In this document: piece by piece, positions 47,963-58,899 of the stretch
Position numbering within the stretch: the first letter of the stretch is position 1
How the letters are laid out: every line of letters starts with the position of its first letter
The notes under the pieces: model-generated
What the model saw: only the letters and a program-made list of their open reading frames with translations
What the model was told of the DNA's origin: nothing
The model's database searches: none
Made by a program: the position numbers and the translations under genes
Assembly (NCBI GenBank): GCA_036971715.1
Contig: JAVHJL010000004.1
Span: forward strand, 806,001 to 870,000
Reading direction: 5' to 3'
Length of the DNA: 64,000 bases
From: Arthrobotrys musiformis
Taxonomy: Eukaryota > Ascomycota > Orbiliomycetes > Orbiliales > Orbiliaceae

Positions 47963-49141
47963 AGATCGATCACGGGTTTGGTATTTTATATTCGTTGACG
48001 TCGGGAGCACGGTTCCAGTCGTCTAGTAATCCGAATCTCGAAGGTTTCTGCGCTGGTAGACTGGTACTGTAGTGTGGATTCTTGCGTGAGATGATGATGG
48101 ATAAATACATCAGAAAAGCAGTTCCAAGGAGCGGGGTTCCGGGGATATACATCGTCCGCCTGAAAATAAATTTATTACCTAGCAATCGACCCTAAATACA
48201 ACAAATTTATACATATTCAGATTCTTTAAAGCAAAAAGTCGAATTCCCCAGTCGATATGGTGCCACCCAGAGAGCCGGTCGCTACCCTCAGGTATTAATG
48301 TTAATCCATTTTACATAAATATTACTCCTTATTGAAGTTATACGTTATCGTGCAACGCCCAAGAAACTTTATACTCGTATATCAACTGTCGAAGCACAAC
48401 GTTTGAGGAAACAGGTATGCCGCACTAAAACCGTACCTAGATATCTATAGCTAAATGCAGACTTCCCAAGTATAAGGTCGTGGTGCGCATTAATGATTTT
48501 CCTCGAGCAATGATCGAATCGAATCAAGGGTGGGGTTGGGTATTGATATACGCCGGCAATAGCTAAGCACAGTACGTATACTCAAATCACCATACCGCAA
48601 GGGCAGCGAGCCCCCTTAAAATTATAAATTTTGAGATTCCAAGGGTTCTCGCTTCCGCGGACGGCACGGAGTATTCGCCGTTCTCGAAAGGGAGAAAATC
48701 AGAGTTATTTGTGAGGTGAAATTTTGATTATCTAGACTTTTGTATGCTGTATTGGCATTACAGGTCTAAAAGAAACAATCCCATGAACGTTTGTTTCTCT
48801 TTTGAATCTTAAAAGCGAGAAGAAAGGAATGAAAAGAAAGACATTGGTAAAAGAAAACCGCATCGGAAACAAAGAGTGCCACAGTTGTACAAAGTCCATC
48901 GTAAAAATAAATAACCAAGTAAGCGCAGTGTCAGTGGCGAAAAGAAGAATCTGCTAAGCTAGTGAAAAGAAAGTACATCGTGGAAAGGAAAGTCAAGTCT
49001 GCGCAAGGTCCATCAAAGGGAGAAGAGCCAGGTCTATGCAAAAGTCCTGAGTTTGGTCCAAAACCCTCGAACTCGTTACAGTGGACCGCACTCATCTATC
49101 AATATTGATGAAGCAATACCCAGATACCCCAAGCCACATTA
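47963..49141. other. Region between the two small paralogs
   Basis: About 1.2 kb containing the overlapping 60-codon hydrophobic ORF (47970-48152, minus) described with paralog A. The rest is AT-rich without a recognisable gene; the right part is the 3' flank of paralog B. Confidence 0.4.
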
Positions 49142-49705
49142 CTAACTAGATGACGGTAGATACTTTGTTAGCCTCCGTAACAACAGGATACATTGATTCC
49201 CATCTCTATAGACTTGAAAAAGAGGATCATGGGCTATGAAAAATACGTACTCAACACTGGCCCTCAAGACGTCACAAACATCCTGGATTTTCCAGTCCTT
49301 GCTCCACATGATGTTTGAGATTGTGGTCTTAAGAGTTTTACACTCTATGCCCCTCATGAGTTTAAGGCAAATGATCATCTCAAATTGAGGTCCAAGGGTT
49401 TCGAAAATTTCGAGGGCCTCACCGATGTATGCGTGTGTGGCCAGTTGTGCCTCCCTTGTACCAGGAGTCAACCCTTGTTCGAGAGTGAGGGCAGTGAGTC
49501 GTTGGAAGGCCAAGCATTTTTTGGCAGCGACCTTTCTAAATTGTTCGTATCGCTTAGCAGCTTCTAGAGCCTCCAAATCGGCCGTTTGTGGTTGTGGTTG
49601 TGCGGGGGCAGCTCCCTGAAGACCCTCGATGGTAGTTTCGAGGTTGTTGTTGGTTGAGGGCTCTGGGACGACTCCTTTCCCCTTTTGTGATGAAGGAGCT
49701 GACAT
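49142..49705 (-). CDS. Small helical protein, paralog B (unknown family)
   Basis: A 187-residue ORF. The N-terminus is Ser/Gln/Pro-rich and disordered (MSAPSSQKGKGVVPEPS, then a PAQPQPQTADLEAL linker). From residue 50 a helical domain follows: KRYEQFRKVAAKKCLAFQRL, EALEIFETLGPQFEMIICLK and LKTTISNIMWSKDWKIQDVC. This resembles paralog A at 47564-47962 over about 95 residues. After SVEY a GTATTT sequence may be an intron donor, in which case the final 30 residues differ. The overall shape (disordered start, all-helical ~110-aa domain, multiple divergent copies) is reminiscent of domesticated or decayed retroelement Gag, but I have no motif to prove that. No signal peptide or zinc knuckle. Confidence 0.6.
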   Translation of the reverse strand: MSAPSSQKGKGVVPEPSTNNNLETTIEGLQGAAPAQPQPQTADLEALEAAKRYEQFRKVAAKKCLAFQRLTALTLEQGLTPGTREAQLATHAYIGEALEIFETLGPQFEMIICLKLMRGIECKTLKTTISNIMWSKDWKIQDVCDVLRASVEYVFFIAHDPLFQVYRDGNQCILLLRRLTKYLPSSS

Positions 49706-52700
49706 TTTGAAGAAGCTAGTGGCTTTAAGGTGGACTGTTTGAGTAAGAGGATAGAACGTCTTGGATGGGAATGTGGTTGATGGCGTTGGTTCTGGTGGTT
49801 GCTAGATGGTTTGAAGCTGCGGAGGTGATGAGATTTGCGAATTACTTGAAAGAGAGCTTTCAGAAGCTGTGGCTGTATACTTGTCTCGGCGCCAGATACC
49901 TCAACTGTGGCTGTATACTGGATATGCCGTCGTAGAATGGGTTCTGTGCGGAACTAGACTGCCCTGAGCGTGCAGCGCCTTCCGCACGCGCTGAGGTATC
50001 GGGTCGCTGCGTGGCTACCCGACCCTCGACTTACCCGACTACCTCGAATTGAGGCTGTTCGGCCGCATTGACATCTTCGAGAGTCCATTGTTTACCTATA
50101 CGTCTATTAAAATAGGCCTATGCTTCTAGAGTTTCTTGGGTATACATCTCTAGAAAGTTTCCCGCTAAATCAACTTGTATCTAGGATTCGCTATGTTGCC
50201 CTGAAAAAGCTTAAGTAGCGTTTCGCTGATTCCAAGCTTCTCAATTAGTTTTCAGCAGGTACGAGATTTGAGTAGCTCTCTCGACATATCTCGTGCTTGG
50301 ATAGTTACATAGTCACTTGTGGCCCGCCGAGCGTATGGGAACGAGACTGGTTACATAGGTGACTAAAAGAAATCATGTGCCTTGCTACCATTTCTTTCTA
50401 ATTCCAAGCCACCAATAACGGGTCAATGCCAAGTGTATATCGAGATCTTGTTCTTACCCTTCTCCATTATATCGACACAATCGAAGTCTCAATTCTAGGA
50501 TTTCTATACAATTGTGTTGCGGCTGTTGTCTTTTGGTGGCCAGGTCGTAATGCCATGCGCTGCGCTGCGGCGCTGTCTCGACACTCAATGCAATGCACTG
50601 CCCCGGCCACTCTATGACTATATAAAACTTACATTTGTAGCAATTGCAATGTATCTTGGAAGTCCAGTCATTGTCTATATCATGGTAAAGCCAGCAAGTT
50701 AAGCATATACACGGAGCAGTTTGCGGACGCGGAGTCCTGCGGACAGCTATATTTCGGCGCATGTCGAACCTCAAGTTAGTCATCCGTGCATGCCAGCATC
50801 GACAACAATACAATGAACGTTGGCGGAAGGCAGCAGCTGCTGGCTGTGTATCTGTGTAACATTGAGTATCAATCTATCGACACCTCGCATTCGTAGCATT
50901 GTAGCCACTGCCGTATAATTATATAAAATTTTTGATATGAAAATTTTTTTCCGAAGTGCATACGGGAGCAAGATTCCACCCCCACTTTGTCTTTGTGAGG
51001 GCTATAGCTTGTCTATCCGTGCCCAGATATCTAACATTGACGACGGAAGAATTTACACAATGTAGGACGCAGCTTGTCAGGCCACATTTACTTGACTAAA
51101 CCCCAACGATATTCGTACAAAGTCCAGTCCCAAGCCTAAGTAATAACAAAGCGTCGGAAATTTATGAGTCAGTTCTTAATTTTACTTTGGGGGAGTCAAC
51201 CAATATCCTGGCGTGTATTAACTATCAATTATGTGCTAGTAATTATATTTCAGGTACAATTGTGTTATAGTTGCGTCTATATCGATAAGTATCGAATCGG
51301 CTTGTCAAATTGACTAGGGCCGACCTTAAGTACCTCACGCTAGCTAAGGCCATACGAGTTCGCGACTGTTTCGAGCTGGTGCAGCCTTCCCAGGATATGG
51401 ACTTGCGCAATATTTCGCTTATCAAAACTTTGAAGGTCAGCCAGGTCGAAGTGGTGGCAAATGTAGTCCATATGCTCCTGGTTCGTTCAATTTAATCAAT
51501 ATCGCCGGTGTGATATATATCGATATGGCGATCCTGCGTGGGCCTGCAGACCATCGTGCATGTATCTATTAGAGCTGGTTTCGGCGACAACCAGTCGGTC
51601 AACTCAGTCATTAGGGACCCACGGGTCTGTTACGCACCAAGGACTCGCATTGGCGGTTGACTTCAATATGCAGCAAACGGGGCGGGGGTGAATACCGCGG
51701 GAATTAATTCGTTTTCACAGTATTCTCTTTTCGGAATTTCAAGGCGGGAAAATACAAACGACCAGGTCCTGTCGAATTAATACTACCAACTTTATTTACA
51801 CGACGCAACATACCAAACGATCAAATCATCCGGCAGCCTAGCTCTTCTACCCCAGGTTTCTAGCAGTGGGTCGTATCGATAGTTCCGTTTCGCTTTCTTA
51901 CGAATTAGACCGTCACATTTCTTTGATCTCGCCAGCTATATGCACAATTTCGCCGGCCCGAAGACCAAACGATTTCAATTTGATCAAATCGATTGTTACG
52001 AAACTTTTCCTAAGGCTCGCATGATGGGAGCGTGATGTGGTCCTGCTTCGAATAATCGACGCTAATGCAGAATATGCATTCTCAATGGCCACGCGGGTCG
52101 AGTTGGAACCAGTAGCAGGACTCGTGTATGTCGGTTCAGCTGCTCTCAATTCCACGCTACTGCATTGAGGCATGAAGGGGTCGATACGCCTCGTCTCGCT
52201 AGCCGGACAACACTTGCAGCTGGCTGGTTTGGCCTGGCGTGGGTCAACGGTTTGCAAATTTGTGCCTGCGGTGCCCATTCATGGGTCCCACCATATCGTT
52301 TAGAGGGTACTGCATGGCACGCTGGCAGACGGAATACACCAATAACATTGACAGCGAGCCAGCACCCTGGGTGGGGGACAGTATCCGGTAACGGAAAATG
52401 CACCGTTGGATCCTACTGCATCGCGCTCAAGTTGAGCCTACTCACAAGGCAGGAATTATATGTTTATACCATTCGCCAACCTCCATTCTACTCACAATTC
52501 CGTTTACACACTATATTTATATCATCTTGAGATATAGAATAACGGCTAGTCTCGAAACACCTTGCGTAAGGTTGTTCAACCAGAGCGCGAGCGCCTGAGG
52601 GTTCGAAAACGCCGAATCCGACTTATTTAAACCGACGTCGAACTTGTTTCTCCGCTTCTGTTGACCTCTTTTCACTATAAACGATCCTTTTGATAGAACC

Positions 52701-52776
52701 ATCATCGATCATCCCCTTTAGTTTTGAACTCTCACTTAAACCTAAGCAAGTGCTTGCTGGCATTGTGTAACCTTAC
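49706..52776. other. 3-kb gene-poor stretch
   Basis: No firm gene. Features seen: a short direct repeat of the sequence CTGTGGCTGTATACT at about 49868 and 49904, a GC-rich inverted sequence near 49968-50000, and an ORF at 51913-52278 (minus) whose last 60 residues look protein-like. See findings for that ORF. Confidence 0.4.
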
Positions 52777-55650
52777 ATGTTCACCAACACTGACAACGCA
52801 CCGTCTTCAAAAATGCCACACTCCTCCCAGGAACGCGCCCCTCCAATCAGCCGGGAAACATGGGAGATGCATAAGCCCCGCATACTTCAACTATATATAG
52901 CGGAAGACAGGACTTTGCTAGAAACGATAAAGATAATGACTGTAGAGCACAACTTCCCTGCAAAGTAAGTTCTTATAATTTCTGTGCTTCCGCGAATTCA
53001 AATGCCCCCAATACCACACCACGATTCTTCGCACACCAATCGACCGGTTGAGCCGGCGCACCCTGAGATTTGGAAATTGGACGAGGAGATGTAGCTCCTC
53101 TACGATATAGCTTGCCATCATACATTATAAGTAAATTTGGTTATTGACACTACGGTTTCTAGGGATGCGCAATACAATCGTCAATTTAGGGCTTGGAAGC
53201 TCAAGAAGAACTTGCCTACCGAAACCCTTGAAGAAATTGTTCCTCAAATCTTAAGACGAAAGGGTATGGGAAAGAGGACCAGGGTAAAGGTCAATGGTCT
53301 GATTTTCGACGAAGATAATATTATGAAGAAGTATTCTCGAAGGCGTCAGAAGACTTTTGACCGACTCCGAAAGCAGCAAGCTACCAAATCCGGAGTGAAT
53401 GACGGTAAGTGTTGCACCACCTACGGCCAGAGATTTCCGTAGGCAACGCAGGATTTCAGCATTCGAATTTTGTTGCTGACAGTGAAAGTTGAAATAGGTT
53501 CTTCACAGAGGCTCGCCGATATAAAAGTTTGGACTCCGAGTGAAAGCGGCGATAGCCCTGCATCGCAAACGGTGGAATTCGTTGATTTGACGCAAGTTGA
53601 TCCGCCGGAAAATTATCCAAGCGACTTTGAAGTTGAACAGACCTGGCGATCATCAGGTGGCCAAACCAGCCACCACGCACATATGGAAGACGATGAGTGT
53701 GCACGCGTGGAGTTTTACAACACAGGTAACCCTGATTGGGGTAACACCGGGCCTGAAGGAGCGGAGGAGTATGAAGATGAGATGGTGGCTAGGTTGCTAC
53801 CGATGTCCCTAACGTCAGAGGACATCCACGAGTTTAATTCTAAAGCCAAATCATACGCCCTGGCACCCCCAATGGACCTCACACAATCTTTTATTGAGCG
53901 GCTCCAACCCGATACCAGTGTAGGTAAAACCTCCTGGAGGGAATACGCCCGCCAAAAAGAGTCGGACTTTCAAAAACATATGGGGTTCCGGAGACAGGAA
54001 GCAGCCTCCTGGATTGACCTAGCTAGATCCATAGCGGCCTCAGAAGGTACGAGGGAAGGGGATGAGGACGCAATCGATCGAGCATGGCTCCGGATGGAAA
54101 CTGAACTCGGACTGGAGCCTTTACCTTATCGTGTCTGTATGCAAATATTGGAGCACAGACCGATACGAGGCTTAGAAAGCAGGAAGACGGACCAAGATTG
54201 GTTTACCGCCGTGTCAAAAGTCCTTGAGAATGGCTTCCCAATAATACGTTCAGCGGCCGAAATGATCACACAAGTCCAGGAAGGCTATGTAATTCCCATG
54301 GAAATGCCTAGAGAGAACATTGAAAGCGCAGATCTACCCGAAGAGGTTGAATTCAGTACCTTCGACAGTGTCGCCATCCACCTCCCAAGATTCATCGCAG
54401 AATTTGGCATGTGGCATTTTTACACAGCATTCGCCCTTCAAGAAACAGCCCGGTACCTCTCCTTCGCCCAGCAAAGATCCGACTGCTGTACGGTTAGGCC
54501 AGCCTTTCCCGGCATGAATGAGTCTAACCCGGCACAGAGAAACTCATTTATCGCTATCCTCCTAAGCCAAGCTCTCATCAGCTACATAAATATCGGAATG
54601 GCCGACCACCCATTCGCCATTGATTGTTGGGAGATGCTGATGAGTAACACGGATAAATTCGAGTCTCAGGGTCCTATAGGCGGATTTCTTGGAACGGTTT
54701 CTCGAATCCCATATACGAATTATAAGAAGTTTCTGGAAAGATATGGGCCTCAGCATCACCGGACGATTGCCGCTTACTCTCAATTAACATCTTTCTCGCT
54801 GAAGCTACTGTTATCCCCGGATGTCTGCTCTCAGTGGCCAAGGTCATGGAACTGGGACCTCGAAACTAGCCTTAAGGCCGTTTTTGACAAAAGTTTTGAG
54901 TTTTTGCTCCGCTACGACTCTGTACATTCTAGGGGCAATGGCCGAATGACCGATAACTACGACCCAACAATGCCGCCGCAAGGAAACTTCAAAGAACGAT
55001 GGCAACATATCGTTCGAGGGAATATGTTTGATATACTCCAGACATTCGAGGACCACGAGCTTTTTGAGAGGGCTATAACCCTTTTAAATAAAATGAACGA
55101 GTGGGAGGATATGCGATCTGGCTGGATGGAACAAGACGGACTGCAAATCAAGCTTGCACTTGGCCGGATCTATGGGAAAATGGGGGACTATAAACGTTCT
55201 CTAAATATTCTCTTCAAATTATTTGAGGAAACAAAACAACCGGGACTCACGGATTGGGCTTTAGACTCGATTCGTGAAATCGCGATCGTTGCAACTAAAA
55301 ACAAGCCTGCTTTATACAAATCTCTCGAGCCGGTCTTACTGCAACTTCTCACGAATTGGAGGCTCCTAAAGAAGCCTCGAGGGTACCTCCACTCTACATT
55401 GGTATATATATTTTCTCTCAACCAAGAGGAAGTTGAATCTGCAAAAGCGCTCACTGAGCTAGAGCAAGTTTCTGTTGCTTTGAATCCAAGCGCTCTAGGC
55501 GGGGAGGCTTTCTGCCCCGCAGGTGTGCAAGTGAGTATGCTTCTACAATGGCCAGAGGACTCAACACGGGGATACGAGGTTCCCGAATTTTATGGGGAGG
55601 AAGGGATCTGGGAAAACGTCACCGTGGACCCCTTTATGGGAATGATATAG
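52777..55650 (+). CDS. Clr5-domain protein with long helical C-terminus
   Basis: 860 aa from exons 52777-52964, 53163-53404 and 53498-55650, in phase (introns 198 and 93 nt). An ATG 12 codons downstream (52813, MPHSSQERAPP) is an equally good start. Residues about 25-80 form a Clr5 domain split by intron 1: ETWEMHKPRILQLYIAEDRT, IMTVEHNFPAK, then AQYNRQFRAWKLKKNLP. Fission yeast Clr5 affects silencing, but most ascomycete Clr5 proteins are uncharacterised nuclear candidates. A basic KKYSRRRQKTFDRLRK stretch follows. The C-terminal ~500 residues are alpha-helical without a named domain; segments around 54960-55300 (LFERAITLLNKMNEW, RIYGKMGDYKRSLNILFKLF) look like TPR units. Intron 1 is long, and a stretch inside it (about 53005-53090) reads loosely coding, so an extra exon is possible. 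Confidence 0.8.
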
Positions 55651-55980
55651 TGATATTAGTCTCGTTCCAAGACGCCGGTTGGTCACAAGTGTTAGATATT
55701 ACATCTTCGGGTTTTTGTTTTCTGTATCAAAATTTGGCGGAGGCTTGTTAGTATTAAGAAAAGCGTAGCATTTATTTTTGTTTTTCCTTTATCAGACTGT
55801 CCTCGGCTTCCCTGTTCAGCAACCTAATAATTAATCTGTATTTTATTCTAAAGCGTTCAATTTATTCTATACCTATCTATACTCTAATATGTGTTAATAC
55901 TATACATTAAGTAGCCATAATTGTTTACGAATACTCCCCCAAACAATCGCTAGCTAGCACTCTATGCATATTAATGAGGT
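55651..55980. other. Short intergenic region, convergent 3' ends
   Basis: 330 AT-rich bases between the 3' ends of the Clr5 gene and the MFS transporter gene; nothing beyond presumable 3' processing signals. Confidence 0.4.
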
Positions 55981-57612
55981 TTATGAAGACTCTGAGTCCT
56001 CCCTTTCATCCATCTGCTTTTTTCTCTCCGCCTCCAGTCTCCACTTCCCCCCAAACTTCCACTGCACGGCAAGGCCTACAAATCCTACCGCTTGCACCGC
56101 AGCACAAACGGTAAACGTGGGCCCGACTCCGATCCCGTTAATCATTGGCATAACGAAACTAGTACCCCCGGCTGCGAATAAGCATCTAGCGAGGTTAAGG
56201 CTTGCGCTAGCGCCCGCGCTTCGGTCGTGGAATATATCAACTAGATAAGTCGTAACAATGGATACGGAAGAAATAGCGGTCCAACCGGTGAAAAACGTGG
56301 ATATAATGGGGACGGCGATATGTACTTTCTGCGGGTAATGAATAGTCCAACCGAAGAGGATGATGGAAAGACACTGTAATCCTGAGAATAAAGGGACGAG
56401 TCGAAGGCGTGCCTTTTCCAAGGGGAAATTTAAGTGAGGATCAGTATCGGGGTTTTCGCCTTGTTCTGTGTCTATGGATGCCTGGGACTCATGTTGTTTT
56501 TTGACGCGGTGATAATCTATATCGAGGATTTTACCGGTGACGAGAGTACCGACCATGGAACCTACACCGTTGGCAATAAATGTAAGGCCGATTTCCATCT
56601 CGCTGAGACCGTATTTATCTTCGAAAATACTAGACATTGCCGTAATGCTCATCTGCCATACGGCATAATAAAGAGCCACGAAAACAATAACCGGCGCGGC
56701 CTGTTTGCTGATTAGAATACGAAAGGGCCCCATTACATCAACCTTCTTCTTCGGGCTATCATTCACAGTAGCCTCGGGGGGCACCGGCTCCCACTGGGTT
56801 TTACTGGTCCTTTGGTAGATGTTCAGCGGGTATTTTGCCATAAAACTCGATGGTCTCAGGCTGCCATTCCCAACAATTGACCTCAACGTCTCCGGCAATG
56901 TAAGAGTCAATGCAGTCAAGAACACCCCACTGTAAATGGCTAAGAACCAAAACACGGACCTCCACCCCAAAGACCCTGCCAATGCACCTCCAATGACCGG
57001 TCCAATAGCGACAGGCACCAACAAACCCGCCTGAAAGATACCCATAAACCCACCACGGTTATCTCTGGTAGTAATGTCGCCGATTACTCCAGATCCGATA
57101 GCAATGGTACTCGCGCTACCTGTACTTTGTAGACATCTAAGAACTATAAGCGTGGCATAATTCTTCGCCTCGGCGAGGCCAATGCAAGCGCCGAGGAAGA
57201 CAAGAAAGGTGAAGAAGTATGCGACCCGACGACCCTTGACATCGGATATTGGGCCCCAAAGACTTGGAGCGAGTCCCTGAAAGATTAGGTATGATGTAAC
57301 GGTAAGGTTAATGAGTTCTATAGAGACGTTGAAGTCGTGTGCGATTGTTGGTAGGGCTGGGAAGTATATGTTCGATGCGAAACCCGAAACTGTATGTATA
57401 TTATGTAACATTAGTGAGCCCTGCGACTATGCATGTTAGAGATTAGGGCTCTGGGACTTACAGGTCGCAGCCATCGAGACAATTACGACAATTAATGCTC
57501 TCTGTCGGTTGTCAAATATGCTATAAGGGGGCTCCGCAGGTTCCGCGGGCTCCGGATTCGACGTCGGTGTTGAAGCATTTTGCGAATCAGAATCTGTTGT
57601 ATTTTTACTCAT
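55981..57612 (-). CDS. MFS transporter (DHA1 drug:H+ antiporter type)
   Basis: 519 aa from exons 57462-57612 and 55981-57389 (72-nt intron, phase closed). Plasma-membrane or vacuolar exporter of small molecules, substrate not predictable. A 38-residue Pro/Glu-rich cytosolic tail precedes TM1 (ALIVVIVSMAATFSGFASNI). The loop 2-3 signature reads LWGPISDVKGRR, TM4 carries VLRCLQSTG and TM5 the antiporter motif C type sequence IGPVIGGALAG. Twelve helices fit, with a long hydrophilic loop (about residues 230-265, YQRTSKTQWEPVPPEA) between the halves and another charged insert near 340-380. The SGFASNIYFPALP start is typical of the fungal Qdr/DHA1 branch. It is transcribed divergently from the isochorismatase-fold gene, sharing a ~0.5-kb promoter, and the Zn2Cys6 regulator lies next door, so co-regulation is likely. 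Confidence 0.92.
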
Positions 57613-58128
57613 CTTTTATGTTTTTGAAGAGCCCGTAACATTCATATGTAAAGAATTAAATGTGATTTGGAAATATTTGGTCTGGGGAATATAGCTTTAT
57701 CCAATTGCATCAACTGTATTTGATCAATTGAATTAATAAAAATTGTAAAATCAATTAATTACCAATTGAGAGAAATGCGGCCACGGCCTAATATATATTT
57801 GGAAAGCAGATAAGGACTTACCTAGGTAATTATTTTGTATATCTCAAGTTTGAACTCGGCCGACGGCCGACATGACTCAAGATCGAAGTTTGGGGAGTGG
57901 GTCCGGAGCTGAGACTCGTCGCTTAAAGTTAGGGCCGGAGTTGAGATTCTGAACTCCGGTTTGCCGCTGGGGTGCAAACAATCGAGCTCTCATCGTGGAT
58001 ATTATACTTCAAACCTCGAAATATAGTAAATTCAAGTATCGCAAATATAAATATGGAGTGCCACTATATTGCTGTGATGGCCTTCCTCAAAAATTTATGA
58101 CAGACCGAGATACGCACACAATTCGGAA
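57613..58128. promoter_or_regulatory. Shared divergent promoter, MFS / isochorismatase
   Basis: 516 bp between divergent starts. It contains the inverted pair CCGACGGCCG at 57859-57873 (CGGCCGACGGCCGACATG region) and further CGG/CCG triplets, such as GGTCCGGAGC at 57900 and CTCCGGTTTGCCG near 57955. CGG-type half-sites are what Zn2Cys6 dimers usually bind, so the neighbouring regulator may act here; this is inference. Confidence 0.35.
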
Positions 58129-58818
58129 ATGGAATCGGACAGCGCGCCAGTTTTCAACTAAAACTTCGCAGTCCTTAATTTGGACTGGATGACAATCCTC
58201 ATAGATGCCATCAGGGATACGACCGAAGGCCAAACTCTTATCTCCAATTGCTCACGTTGGAACGACGCCGTTCATGCAAAAACCCCACGGCCGGTAACCA
58301 TATTCACAACTCTCTTCTTCTCCAACAAATCCCAACCCGAACTTCACAAAAGTGACAAAGCACCCTTCACAAAGCAAGTGCAACAATATGGTCTCTTCGA
58401 GGCCGGGTCTCAAGACGTACAAATCCACGCCGGATTTGTGGTCGATGAACATGATATTGTTCTTCAGAAGACGAGGTGGTACGCTGGCGCTGGGAATGCA
58501 TTGGAGCAAACTTTGAGAGCGCAGAATGTGGATACAGTTATCATTGTATGTTTTCCCCTTAAAACTATTCTAATATCATCATTTGTTAATTAAAATATTA
58601 AAAAGTCCGGTTTGAGTCTATCGGGAGCGGTGATGAGTACCATCTATCATCTTATCGACCTAGACTATAAAATATATGTTATCTCCGACAATGTATTAGA
58701 GTTACCGGCTACAGAGACGGCGAGTTATTCAAAATTTCTGTTAAGAAGTCTCCTGGCGAAGATGCATGTCGACGTGATTACACTTGAAGAAGCTCTGGTG
58801 GCCTTGGATAAATCTTAG
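58129..58818 (+). pseudogene. Isochorismatase-fold hydrolase-like, in-frame stop near N-terminus
   Basis: Cysteine-hydrolase (isochorismatase) fold, about 209 codons from exons 58129-58545 and 58606-58818 (60-nt intron, GTATGT donor). Reading from the ATG at 58129 (MESDSAPVFN) meets a TAA at 58159-58161. The frame then continues directly with NFAVLNLDWM, the first beta strand holding the family Asp (codon 19). A downstream start would lose that strand. The conserved Lys is present in VLQKTRWYAGAG (codon 114). Where catalytic Cys is expected, the loop reads SGLSLSGAVMST, with Ala at the Cys position; fungal relatives with GxSTSGVVLST-type loops also lack Cys. An alternative is a 5' intron ending at 58171 with an unseen upstream exon, but I could not find a good one. 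Shares a promoter with the MFS gene; 3' end convergent with the Zn2Cys6 gene (81-bp gap). Confidence 0.7.
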
Positions 58819-58899
58819 ATAATTATTATTTCAGGGGCTATCTCTGCACAATATAAACTTTTGGATTAATCGCAGATAATGTGCTAAGGGAGGATAAAA

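Noticed and set aside
776..50600. Recurrent intergenic motif TGCAATGCA (near 777, 8791, 33187 and 50587, among others)
   Set aside because: Flanks do not align between copies, so it is not a dispersed element; a short AT-rich palindrome-like word is expected by chance.
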